From an uncultured archaeon (lineage in GTDB: Archaea > Thermoproteota > Nitrososphaeria > Nitrososphaerales > CALBXV01), in assembly GCA_937890045.1 (NCBI GenBank), contig CALBXV010000488.1, positions 1-47,061 of the forward strand: a DNA stretch of 47,061 nt. The letters run 5' to 3'. The notes under the pieces were generated by a model. It saw only the letters and a program-made list of their open reading frames with translations. It was not told where the DNA came from and searched no databases. Positions 25,033 through 33,884 of this stretch are shown here, piece after piece (position 1 is the first letter of the stretch; every line of letters starts with the position of its first letter). Position numbers and translations under genes: made by a program.

Positions 25033-27263
25033 TAATGTTTTCCTGTCATAAAAGTTCTTTTTAAATTAAGTTTATATTTTTCTATATCTAATGCATCAAG
25101 ATAATTTGGTACTCCATATTTTTTCCGAAAATAATCTTCGTCTTCATACTTATCATTCATATTTCCAACATCGTGATACTTATCATGAAAACTAATATCA
25201 TAAAAAGTTACCATAGTACCATCCTTATTAATTTTTAAATGATCACCTATATGTAAAGGTTCTTCATCTTCATGAAATCTTCTCGCTATTTGTTTTTTTC
25301 TTTTTTTCCACATTTCTTTATCACTATGTTTTAATTCTATAGGTAATTGTATATGAATAGTTCTTTTTGCTCTTTTATCTATTGTCAATTTATTATCTAT
25401 TGATAATCTATAACTACCATCCATTTCTGATTGAAATTTAAATTTACTAATCATTCTAGCACCATCTATATTTCGTTCACTATAATCTTCATCAAACTCC
25501 ACTTCAATATCAAATGGTCCGGCTATCTGATACATTAGCCAACACCAAACTCTTATTTCGTTTCTTGTTTGTATTTTTATAGTATCTTCAATACTAACTG
25601 AAGCATCGTATTCTCCTGTATCAGCTTTATTAGCAAATTCTAAATATGGTACATTATAATTTAAGTTTCTAATCTTAAATTGTTCTCTATTTCCATGCCA
25701 ATTATGTCTCTGTTGCCAAAATGTTCCATTTGCTCTTTGATCCCATTCTTGATACTGTTCTTTATTAAACATTGATTTAGGATCTTTAAATTTTATGTGT
25801 TTAATATTCTCTCTTACAGTCCAAAATCCCGAATAGTAAATTTTCCATATTTCTAAAAACATATGACATAACTTCACTCTTAAAAATCTATTAACATAAG
25901 TATTTTTTACATCATTACTAACCCAATCATAAAATATATTTCCTAATGGTGAAATATTAAATACGTCTCTATATTGATCAAGTGCTGTACCTGGAGTTAC
26001 TCCTGCAGGAAACTGATTTGCTGCTACTACGGGTATATAATGTTTATTCTTATATAAAAAATGTAAACTCATTATCCAATCAATATGATTTTCTTTTGGA
26101 TAGCCAGAAATCCAATTAGCATCCATACGTATTCCATGTCTCCAACAAGCTTTCCACAATTGTTCAATTCCTTCTCTCGTTTGTTGTTTTTCTATCAATT
26201 CAAGTACTTTAGGTGTTCCACTTTCCACTCCAATAGATAACCATTTAAATCCTGCTTTAGCAGCCTTTCTCATCAATTTACTATCCATTTCTTTATGAGT
26301 TCTAGCATATCCACCAAGACTTAATTCTTTCAATTTTGGATCTTTTACAACCTCTTCTGCTAATTCATTTACTAATATTTTAAATTGTGGCATTGAACCA
26401 TTAATAAGAGAATCAACAAATGAAAAATGAGTAATTCCATATTTTCTTGTTTGTTCTAAAATTTCTTCTTTAATCTTTCTACCTTTCTTAAATCTAAAAA
26501 TTCTTGTCTCTGAACAAAATGTGCATTTATAGGTACAACCTCTTGAACCTTGTAATGGTAAATGTGCATGTCCTGAATAGTGATGTTTAGCGTAAATTTC
26601 CAAATCTACACCATCCCAAATAGGCGTTGGTATTATATCTAACTCTTTTTGTGGTATTCTCATACCTGTAAATTTATGTCTATCTTTAGAAGTTGAACCA
26701 AATGTCCATATTCCTTGTACAGTTTCATAACTAATACCTTTCTCATAACAATCTACCAAATCATTAATAACAATTTCTCCTTCATTATCACATGATAATT
26801 TTATCCAATACCTATCGGGTTCACCATCGGGTGATGATATACAAAGTCCACCTTTAGGTGCATTCCAACAATATGGTCCACCATAAAAAATATGAAGTTT
26901 TGGATTAGCCTTATATAATCTTTCAGCAAAATAATCAGTAACAACTATATTAGAAAAATATGTTGTAAAAGTAACTATATCATAATCTTTAAGTTCATCT
27001 ATCAAACTATCCCAATATTCTTTATAAGTAGGAAGAATTTTATCATTGAATGAATGGTCATTAGTCCAAAAGAAGTGACCCGTAGGTGCCCATAATTCTT
27101 CTCTAGCTTCTTCATCTACATATTCAGCAGATAGTAAGTTAATATGAAATTGTTTCGCAACCCTATCTCTTGTTTTTAAAGCACCAGCTAACAAACCAAG
27201 ACTAAGTGGTGGTGTCTCTAAAGACCAAGCTGGCAACATACAAACTGCTATCTTAGGTTGCAT
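25032..27263 (-). CDS. B12-binding-domain radical SAM protein with long C-terminal extension
   Basis: 743 residues. PPLSLGLLAGALK and IFYGGPYCW are landmarks of the cobalamin-binding part (1-180). GSRGCTYKCTFCSE is the CxxxCxxC motif, followed by FSFVDSLING, LSIGVESGTPKVLELI and MDANWISGYPKEN, typical of class B enzymes. After about residue 480 there is a long region without a known family, with a beta-rich part (FDIEVEFDED, YRLSIDNKLTID) that could be a lectin-like or jelly-roll domain. The start overlaps the upstream gene by 11 bases, and the end forms TAATG with the twitch radical SAM gene. Confidence 0.85.
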   Translation of the reverse strand: MQPKIAVCMLPAWSLETPPLSLGLLAGALKTRDRVAKQFHINLLSAEYVDEEAREELWAPTGHFFWTNDHSFNDKILPTYKEYWDSLIDELKDYDIVTFTTYFSNIVVTDYFAERLYKANPKLHIFYGGPYCWNAPKGGLCISSPDGEPDRYWIKLSCDNEGEIVINDLVDCYEKGISYETVQGIWTFGSTSKDRHKFTGMRIPQKELDIIPTPIWDGVDLEIYAKHHYSGHAHLPLQGSRGCTYKCTFCSETRIFRFKKGRKIKEEILEQTRKYGITHFSFVDSLINGSMPQFKILVNELAEEVVKDPKLKELSLGGYARTHKEMDSKLMRKAAKAGFKWLSIGVESGTPKVLELIEKQQTREGIEQLWKACWRHGIRMDANWISGYPKENHIDWIMSLHFLYKNKHYIPVVAANQFPAGVTPGTALDQYRDVFNISPLGNIFYDWVSNDVKNTYVNRFLRVKLCHMFLEIWKIYYSGFWTVRENIKHIKFKDPKSMFNKEQYQEWDQRANGTFWQQRHNWHGNREQFKIRNLNYNVPYLEFANKADTGEYDASVSIEDTIKIQTRNEIRVWCWLMYQIAGPFDIEVEFDEDYSERNIDGARMISKFKFQSEMDGSYRLSIDNKLTIDKRAKRTIHIQLPIELKHSDKEMWKKRKKQIARRFHEDEEPLHIGDHLKINKDGTMVTFYDISFHDKYHDVGNMNDKYEDEDYFRKKYGVPNYLDALDIEKYKLNLKRTFMTGKH

Positions 27264-28287
27264 TTATATTTTCCTTTTTAATAATCTTATAATCTCCTAC
27301 ATCTTTATAAACTTTTGGATTTATTTTTGGTATTATTACATCTGTACCACAAGTACAATGATTCTTTGGACAAATAACAGGATTTCCTAAATTTTCTAAA
27401 TCTTCTTGTTTCCATGTGTTTATATTAGTAAATATATCACTAACACCACAACTACCAGCGCTAACATCACCCCTTGTATTTATAAAAATAGCATCATTTA
27501 AAAAACAAGTCCATCCTTGAAAGTTAGTTAACTTCTCTGCTGATAATCTATTAGAGTTTACAGGTCTAATTTTACCATCACTCCAAACCTCTAAACTATA
27601 AGCAGGTTTAAACTTTCGTCTTTCATTTACTTTTCCCCATTTTCTCATATAACCATCCGTCTTTTTGAAAAAATCATTTTTCCATTCTTCGTCATAATCC
27701 CACATTTCTGCATCTACTGATAAATCTTTAAGTAGTGGGACCCATTCTACAACACAATTATCCATGTCGCTATACATCTTTCTACCAATATCAATACACT
27801 CTTGAAACCTACTTTCTTCCATCATAATTCTCAATGCTAAATAATTTACTCTATCTTGTAAAAACTTAGCATTCTTAATATACTTATTGTATTTAATATA
27901 TTCAATATGATAACTAGCTACAACATCTTGAAAGTAATAATAATTATCTAACCACCAACTCAAAGGATTGCTTAAATTTGTATTTATAGCTAATAATGGT
28001 TTATCACATTTTTTATGTAAAAATTTTGCTATTGGTATTAATGATTTCCAATATGTTGGTTCTCCTCCCGAAAAAAAGAATTTAAAAGACTCATAACCAA
28101 ATGATTGATATTTTGATATCAAAGAATCTAAAAACTCTATGTACTTATCTGTATCTTTATTTAAATTGTTACCACCCCAATTACCCTCATTACAATAAGA
28201 ACATCTAAAATTACACCAATCATTTACTTGCCAAGTTACATTTATATACTTATTTTCACCTGGTAATATTTTTAATAACTCAGTCAT
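27253..28287 (-). CDS. Radical SAM protein
   Basis: 344 residues. WQVNDWCNFRCSYCNEGN is the CxxxCxxC motif near residue 25, then FFFSGGEPTYW and LLAINTNLS. It has no N-terminal cluster domain. The C-terminal cysteines (GWTCFL, AGSCGVSD, ICPKNHCTCG) could hold an auxiliary cluster. It overlaps the next radical SAM gene by 8 bases, so three radical SAM genes of three architectures lie head to tail (23764-28287), with a fourth just upstream. Confidence 0.85.
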   Translation of the reverse strand: MTELLKILPGENKYINVTWQVNDWCNFRCSYCNEGNWGGNNLNKDTDKYIEFLDSLISKYQSFGYESFKFFFSGGEPTYWKSLIPIAKFLHKKCDKPLLAINTNLSNPLSWWLDNYYYFQDVVASYHIEYIKYNKYIKNAKFLQDRVNYLALRIMMEESRFQECIDIGRKMYSDMDNCVVEWVPLLKDLSVDAEMWDYDEEWKNDFFKKTDGYMRKWGKVNERRKFKPAYSLEVWSDGKIRPVNSNRLSAEKLTNFQGWTCFLNDAIFINTRGDVSAGSCGVSDIFTNINTWKQEDLENLGNPVICPKNHCTCGTDVIIPKINPKVYKDVGDYKIIKKENINAT

Positions 28288-29731
28288 CTATCCACCAATT
28301 AGGTGTTACTATTTTTTTATCAAGACTGTTTTCATATTCTTCTCTCAATTCTTCAAATTGAATAAAAGTTTTAAAAAAATCTGTATCTCTACACCTATCC
28401 ATAAAATTTGTATATTGATAAAACATATATCTTTGATTTACTTCTGTTTGTTCTACACCTTGACAATATTTTCCATAACTACCGTGCGCTTCCCAATCAC
28501 TTTCTAAATAAGAAATAATTCTATTAGCTGCACCATGTAAGTCTAAGTATTTATTATCATATGTTGAATAATCATAAAATTCTCTATATAATTCCATAGC
28601 TTTATCTCTTAAAGACCAGGGAATTATATTTGATCTTAAATGTAATGGTTGATCTATTAATATAGGCCAAAAAGATACATGCCTTTTTAAACTCAAAGAG
28701 TCTAACCATTTCATTAATTTATATGTTTCAAACATATTATAAATCTGAAATACATTATATATCTGAATTCTTACTTTATCTGGTAATTCTACCAACCTTT
28801 TAAAATTTGTTTCTATATCTTCCCAAGCTGAACCATATCTTATATACTCTTGTGATTCTTTATAACCATCAATACTAACCTGAACTTCACTCTTATCAAA
28901 GAAAGATAGTTTCTCATATAAATTTATATTCCAAGTCGTAAGATTAGTAGTGAATGATACATGACATTCTTTATTACCTATTTCAATTAAATGATTTATC
29001 ATATCATCATTTGCTTTTATTATACTTGGTTCTCCGCCTGTTACATATAATCTTTTTAATGTAGGTGCTACTTTTTTAAAGTTGTCTAAAAACTTCGGAT
29101 TTTCATGCCACATCATATTGATTTTGGATATGTTATACTCGGCTGGATACCACATATCATATAACCATACTGGCATTTTTGATCCATACTTTTTTACTAT
29201 GTCTAATCGTTCAGCGTTAATTCTACTACTACTATATCCCCAACACATTGTACACTTTAAATTACAATGATTTCCTAATCTAAGTTCTAAACTATTAAGT
29301 GTATCTTTAATAAATCCATCATCATCCATCATCTTAATATTATTTTCTATCACCTCTTTCATATGCGAATAGATACCATCTTCTTCCATATAACTTTTAA
29401 TACTATCTAATCTTGTACTTGTTGGTGCTTCATGACCACCATATGTTTTTTCTAAATTTTCTACATTCCAACACACGTTGCATTCTTGTATTTGCTCTCC
29501 ATTCAAAAGTTTCTTTCTGATATCTCTCATGTGCTTTGAATTCCAAACTTCATCTATATCATCAGTTGCTACATTGAATGTAGAACCATCATCTTTCTTT
29601 AAATGTAAGTTTTCATTTTGAGCACAACATATCTTCATAGAACCATCAGTATTATTATTGAGGTTCATAAAAGGAAAAGGACAAAATGTTTTAGATTTAA
29701 TATTCAAGATTGAACTCCACCATATCACCAT
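28280..29731 (-). CDS. Radical SAM protein with N-terminal twitch-type cluster domain
   Basis: 483 residues from the ATG at 29731; a TTG at 29707 with a GGAG 7 bases upstream (29715-29718) may be the real start and would remove an 8-residue lead (MVIWWSSI) and shorten the overlap with the upstream gene. FCPFPFMNL, KICCAQN and CNVCWNVENL form the N-terminal cluster domain. LGNHCNLKCTMCWGYSS is the radical SAM motif, LYVTGGEPSII the GGE segment, and VSIDGYKESQEYIRYG matches the twitch protein at 23764. An insertion rich in Trp and Tyr (about 185-215) follows the core cysteines. Confidence 0.82.
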   Translation of the reverse strand: MVIWWSSILNIKSKTFCPFPFMNLNNNTDGSMKICCAQNENLHLKKDDGSTFNVATDDIDEVWNSKHMRDIRKKLLNGEQIQECNVCWNVENLEKTYGGHEAPTSTRLDSIKSYMEEDGIYSHMKEVIENNIKMMDDDGFIKDTLNSLELRLGNHCNLKCTMCWGYSSSRINAERLDIVKKYGSKMPVWLYDMWYPAEYNISKINMMWHENPKFLDNFKKVAPTLKRLYVTGGEPSIIKANDDMINHLIEIGNKECHVSFTTNLTTWNINLYEKLSFFDKSEVQVSIDGYKESQEYIRYGSAWEDIETNFKRLVELPDKVRIQIYNVFQIYNMFETYKLMKWLDSLSLKRHVSFWPILIDQPLHLRSNIIPWSLRDKAMELYREFYDYSTYDNKYLDLHGAANRIISYLESDWEAHGSYGKYCQGVEQTEVNQRYMFYQYTNFMDRCRDTDFFKTFIQFEELREEYENSLDKKIVTPNWWIDD

Positions 29732-30323
29732 TATTTAATGATTCGTCTTTTAATACTTTATTAAGTTGTTTAGCAAATGATTCATGAACTTGAGGTGCCA
29801 TATGTAATGATCTAATATCTTTTGTAAAATTAAAATCTAATAACTTCGAAAATTCTAAAAGTTCTGGTTTTATATTTATTCCTTGTTCAAATATATGAGG
29901 ATAAAAATCAAAATGTATATTGTTCTTGTTTAAAATATTCACTTCATGGCCCGATCCGTCATCTGAAATATAATCTGATTCTTTAAAAGAATATAAATGA
30001 ATAATTTTTTTATCTGAATAATTTTTTTGTAAAAATCTATCAAACCATTGTAATAAAGCAATTCCTTTTAAAAAAATATAATCATTCGAATCTTTTTTTA
30101 TATCCATTTCTCTGTGTAAGGTGGACCAAGCAAAGAAACAAATATCAAAATCTTTATCATAATCTAAAAAATTCATTATTGTGCTCCAAGGACCAATACC
30201 ACCTACACCTCGTGAATCAAGTATTAAATCATTTTCTTGACAAACATAATCTAACCAGGTCAATGGTTCTATATGAACAGATTGTTCCACAAAACTATCT
30301 CCAAATGTAACTAACTTATTCAT
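29697..30323 (-). CDS. SGNH-like hydrolase/acyltransferase (small)
   Basis: The ATG at 30323 has GAGG six bases upstream, so it is preferred over an ATG at 30329 and a TTG at 30335; this gives 208 residues. LVTFGDSFVEQS is block I with the presumed nucleophile Ser10, SRGVGGIGPWS fits the Gly/Asn blocks, and SLHMAPQVHESFAKQL is the terminal block in which His and a nearby acidic residue are expected; no clear DxxH is seen. Size fits a minimal SGNH domain. It is tucked between radical SAM genes and a DUF115-like protein. Confidence 0.6.
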   Translation of the reverse strand: MNKLVTFGDSFVEQSVHIEPLTWLDYVCQENDLILDSRGVGGIGPWSTIMNFLDYDKDFDICFFAWSTLHREMDIKKDSNDYIFLKGIALLQWFDRFLQKNYSDKKIIHLYSFKESDYISDDGSGHEVNILNKNNIHFDFYPHIFEQGINIKPELLEFSKLLDFNFTKDIRSLHMAPQVHESFAKQLNKVLKDESLNNGDMVEFNLEY

Positions 30324-31038
30324 AAACATCCTCAAACATTCCTTTTAATCCCTTTGGATTAATAGATATTATTTTTACATCTTTAAAATTTATATCAACA
30401 AACTCTTTAAATTCTTTCCAAAATGAAATAGTTCCTTCTGTTTTATTTTTTATATCATGATCCCATCGTTTATTTGGTTCTAAATAAGAAGCACCATATC
30501 CACAATCACATCCAACCAAATATATTTCTTTAACTCCTGTATAAAGTAAAAATTGTAATGCAGGAAAAACAATTCTTCTATCATATAATGGATTAGTATT
30601 TATATCAATTTGAAATGCTGATACTCCTCTTTCCGTATGACATTCGAAAGAAATTGCACCTAACATTTGAATTTCTTCATTTGTAAAAAGTTCATCATTA
30701 GCTTTATCTACCCACGTTGGTTTATTTTGTATATCATACACTATTTTATTTAATAGAAAAATTTCCATTTCATCTTTTCTTTTATCCAACTGATTAAATA
30801 TTGGTGATTTAATTTCTAAATCATGATGTGGATGATTCCAACTTTCTCTCCTTACATTTTGTCCACCAAAAAAATAATCTAATTTTAAATCTTCTTTATA
30901 AATTACAGAATTAACCCCTACTCTAACCCAATCCTTAGAAGAATCAAAGTTATATAATTCTAAGGTTGGACCACTTGCAAATAAAATAGCAGTTTTATCC
31001 TTGTGTTTATTCTTATAAAATATAAATTCTCTATTCAT
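30316..31038 (-). CDS. DUF115 / CST-I-like protein, possible sialyltransferase-like or pterin-kinase-like fold
   Basis: 240 residues. ILFASGPTLELYNF near the N-terminus and IYLVGCDCGYGASY near residue 170 are the two landmarks of the DUF115 (MptE-like) and CST-I-like sialyltransferase group, where the GPS/T loop binds nucleotide. VRVGVNSVIYKEDLKLDYFFG fits the strand that follows. In flagellin Maf proteins this domain goes with nonulosonic-acid transfer. The surrounding sugar genes favour a transferase over a pterin kinase, but the match is by short motifs only. It overlaps both neighbours by 8 bases. Confidence 0.5.
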   Translation of the reverse strand: MNREFIFYKNKHKDKTAILFASGPTLELYNFDSSKDWVRVGVNSVIYKEDLKLDYFFGGQNVRRESWNHPHHDLEIKSPIFNQLDKRKDEMEIFLLNKIVYDIQNKPTWVDKANDELFTNEEIQMLGAISFECHTERGVSAFQIDINTNPLYDRRIVFPALQFLLYTGVKEIYLVGCDCGYGASYLEPNKRWDHDIKNKTEGTISFWKEFKEFVDINFKDVKIISINPKGLKGMFEDVYE

Positions 31039-32266
31039 AATCTTTTAAAAACTTTAATTCAGTACAAACATCAAATAAAGATTCTTCTCTTGTTTTATCT
31101 AATGCTTTATTTCTATTAATAAAATTAGATATACTATCTTCATAATTACCTTGTTCTAAAAAATCTAATATAGACATAAATCCATTTTTAGCAACACCTT
31201 CACCAAAATTATCATCAATCCATTTTATATGTTCATTATACTTGTCTATAAATTTCTTTCTTTCTTCTTTTGGTATAATTTGTATTCTATAATCTTCTGG
31301 ATGTGTTAATATATTTACTCTTATATTATTTGGTTCTAAAAGTTCTTTATCTACCCAATCCTTATGAAAGTCTGGTAGATGATACACATTCATAATACTA
31401 ACTGTAGGTGTTATTTCAAAATATACATCAGGACATTCTTTTACCATTTGTCTACGATTGTCTTCTATAACATTCCATTCCATTCCTGCCCTAATCAACT
31501 CACCTCTTTTACCCATAGCATCAATACTTGCAGCTATTCTAACATCATTAAAAGAATTCCAATACTCTAATATACTTTTTTTCTTAAAATAAAGATTACT
31601 AAAATTTGTTGTATATCTTAATCTAACATCTTTCATGTTATTTTCAATCCAAAAGTCTAATATCTTATAATGTTCTTCTGTAATAATTGGTTCTCCGCCT
31701 GCCCAACACGCTTCCTCTACCGTAAATAATAATGGTTGTAAATCTTTCCAAAACCTTTCATTATTTGCTATATTCATTATCTTAGGCCATTGTGGTTTTT
31801 CCCCATAAAGTTTAATATGATCTTCATGCCAAGCACTACTCAACTCTGGACCACAAGTTCTACATCTGAAATTACATATATTAGAAACTCTAATATCCAT
31901 ATATCCCATATTTACTTCTTCTACCGTACCATCATCTTGTGTTGTCTCTACTCTATCCCAATGCTTATCATATGTCTGATTTACCATTTTTCGTAAAGTC
32001 CACACATTGGATTTCTCCATTTCATAACATCTATTACATTCTAAACTTTCTTTTTCATTTAACATATTTAAACGAAGTTGTTTATACTTTTCATCATTCC
32101 AAATCTCTGCTAAACTATTATCATTTAAATTACCATATTCAACTGTACTATCCGACATACAACAAGGAAATGCTTTACCACTTGGCCACACGTGTGTATG
32201 TATCCAGGGCATCATACAAAAAACCTTAGATCCTTTTAACTTTTTATATTTTTCTCTAATACTCAT
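31031..32266 (-). CDS. Radical SAM protein with N-terminal twitch-type cluster domain
   Basis: 411 residues. FCMMPWIHTHVWPSG, FPCCMSDS and LECNRCYEME form the N-terminal cluster domain with the typical GNLNDNSLAEIWN stretch between. SNICNFRCRTCGPELSS is the radical SAM motif, CWAGGEPIIT the GGE segment and AASIDAMGKRGELIRAG the substrate strand. Compared with the 23764 and 28280 proteins it has a shorter N-terminal part and a different last 100 residues. The start follows directly on the stop of a 34-residue ORF (TAA-ATG), so the two are coupled. Confidence 0.85.
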   Translation of the reverse strand: MSIREKYKKLKGSKVFCMMPWIHTHVWPSGKAFPCCMSDSTVEYGNLNDNSLAEIWNDEKYKQLRLNMLNEKESLECNRCYEMEKSNVWTLRKMVNQTYDKHWDRVETTQDDGTVEEVNMGYMDIRVSNICNFRCRTCGPELSSAWHEDHIKLYGEKPQWPKIMNIANNERFWKDLQPLLFTVEEACWAGGEPIITEEHYKILDFWIENNMKDVRLRYTTNFSNLYFKKKSILEYWNSFNDVRIAASIDAMGKRGELIRAGMEWNVIEDNRRQMVKECPDVYFEITPTVSIMNVYHLPDFHKDWVDKELLEPNNIRVNILTHPEDYRIQIIPKEERKKFIDKYNEHIKWIDDNFGEGVAKNGFMSILDFLEQGNYEDSISNFINRNKALDKTREESLFDVCTELKFLKDYE

Positions 32267-32371
32267 TTATTTGTATATAAAAGGATCTCTTTTTTTAAGT
32301 TCTTTAATTTTTTTACGATATCTTATTTCTAATTTTATTTTAGTAATCAATCGTTTAATTCGTTTTATCAT
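32267..32371 (-). CDS. Small basic protein, 34 residues, with strong RBS
   Basis: The ORF begins at the ATG at 32371, preceded by AAGGAG (32377-32382) at 5 bases, and ends with TAA just before the ATG of the radical SAM gene. The peptide is highly basic (about half Lys/Arg), with RIKRLITKIKLE, YRKKIKELKKR and ends in DPFIYK. I recall similar short basic proteins with such an ending from T4-like marine phages, but cannot check. It overlaps the end of the upstream gene by 17 bases. Charge suggests nucleic-acid or RNA polymerase contact; this is a guess. Confidence 0.7.
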   Translation of the reverse strand: MIKRIKRLITKIKLEIRYRKKIKELKKRDPFIYK

Positions 32372-33884
32372 TTTTTCTCCTTCTCTCTAATAATCTCATT
32401 CTTTTTTCAGCTAACCTAGAACTTCTAGCAGTATTAATTATTTCACTCTTGCAAGAATTAAAAAACTCTGTGTATTCGGGAAAAGATTTTAAAAAATTTG
32501 TTCCCCTTCTATTATCGTGTTCCTTAAAAAAATTATAAAAATCACTTCTTCCTTTCTTAATATATTCCTCAACGGTTGGATATGGTCTATGTTCTATCTC
32601 TGAACTTTTAAAATAATCTACAACCCTTCTAAATTTTTCAACTTCTATAGTTCTAAATTTTGTATTGTCCTCATCATCTTGATTGTCAATCATAAACTTT
32701 AAATGATCATCCATATAATGTGTAAACTCTTCTTTAGGTAAAATATTCATATCATAATGTGGCGGTTCTTTTAAATATGGTGTATCTATTTGAATTCTCT
32801 GTAAAGGTATAGGTTGATTAACATTTCCTTTTTCTCTAGCTGCTTTAGTATTATATTTTTCTCTCCACACTAATATTTGTTCTAATAAAGAATCAAAGTT
32901 AGAAACACATAAGTTATTAAATGTTATCATTAAAGATAATTTTGAATTATCAATTTCAGTTAAATACTTATTAAAATTTCTTTCAAATAAATCTAAATCT
33001 AAACCATACCTCATATATTCAGCTTTAGGTTTATCCCAGCTATCTATAGAAGTAAATAACTTGAACTCTCTAACTTTCTTTTCTTCTATAATTGGTTTTA
33101 ACTTCTCTACAAATTTATCAAAAAGTTTTGGATTTGCACCAAGATTAGAATTTATATTCAATTCAAGATTTGGCATAGGGTTTTTATTAATCTCATCTAA
33201 TAATCTATAAGTACTACCATGAATTGTTGGTTCACCACCTGTAATTCTCAATATATTTAATGTCTTAGAAACTTCTGGCCACCATTTCCACCAAGCCTTT
33301 ACATATGGATTATCTTCATCATTTTTATATAACCTATCTTCAAACCACTCAACATCATATTTGCCTGTATAATTTTTGTAATAAGAACCATATTCTTTAA
33401 TTTCATCATAAAATCTTGAACTATATCTTGGATGACAATAACCACATTTAAAATTACATTGATTACCAAAAGAAAGTTCGATATATTCAGGATTAACATT
33501 CATATCCCAGGGATTATTTATAATATCATCTAATCTACTCTTATCTCCCTCATATATAGAAAGAGTTCTTTGTTTCCTATCACTTATATAATCTTCACCT
33601 AATGCTTCTACATTCCAACAATAAGTACATCCTTCAGGTTTCTTACCCTCTAACATCTGCTTTCTTTCAAACTTCTTCATACTTGTATTATGTAATGCTG
33701 AAGGATTGTTTTTTAACTCTTCTAAAGAAATTGCGTGTGGTTGTGGGTGATAACAACTATGAGTTTCACCTAAATGTAGATAGATAGTAACATGGTGCCA
33801 TTTAGCAAGACAAAATGTTGGTGAAGTCTTTGCCTCTATTTGAGGTAAAACTTTCTTTATTCTTTCATGTTCGTAATTACTCAT
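32355..33884 (-). CDS. Radical SAM protein with N-terminal twitch-type cluster domain (long form)
   Basis: 509 residues. FCLAKWHHVTIYLHLGETHSC and CTYCWNVEAL form the N-terminal cluster domain (the usual CC pair is reduced to one Cys). LSFGNQCNFKCGYCHPRYSS is the radical SAM motif, LRITGGEPTIHG the GGE segment and LFTSIDSWDKPKAEYMRYG the substrate strand. The C-terminal 130 residues are charged and likely helical. It forms TAATG-type coupling with the GT7-LamG gene upstream and reads into the small basic ORF. Confidence 0.85.
   Translation of the reverse strand: MSNYEHERIKKVLPQIEAKTSPTFCLAKWHHVTIYLHLGETHSCYHPQPHAISLEELKNNPSALHNTSMKKFERKQMLEGKKPEGCTYCWNVEALGEDYISDRKQRTLSIYEGDKSRLDDIINNPWDMNVNPEYIELSFGNQCNFKCGYCHPRYSSRFYDEIKEYGSYYKNYTGKYDVEWFEDRLYKNDEDNPYVKAWWKWWPEVSKTLNILRITGGEPTIHGSTYRLLDEINKNPMPNLELNINSNLGANPKLFDKFVEKLKPIIEEKKVREFKLFTSIDSWDKPKAEYMRYGLDLDLFERNFNKYLTEIDNSKLSLMITFNNLCVSNFDSLLEQILVWREKYNTKAAREKGNVNQPIPLQRIQIDTPYLKEPPHYDMNILPKEEFTHYMDDHLKFMIDNQDDEDNTKFRTIEVEKFRRVVDYFKSSEIEHRPYPTVEEYIKKGRSDFYNFFKEHDNRRGTNFLKSFPEYTEFFNSCKSEIINTARSSRLAEKRMRLLERRRKNDKTN

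Noticed and set aside
23764..33884. Viperin-like antiviral radical SAM proteins
   Set aside because: Sequences have auxiliary-cluster or B12 domains, not the viperin core, and no nucleotide-kinase partner is present.
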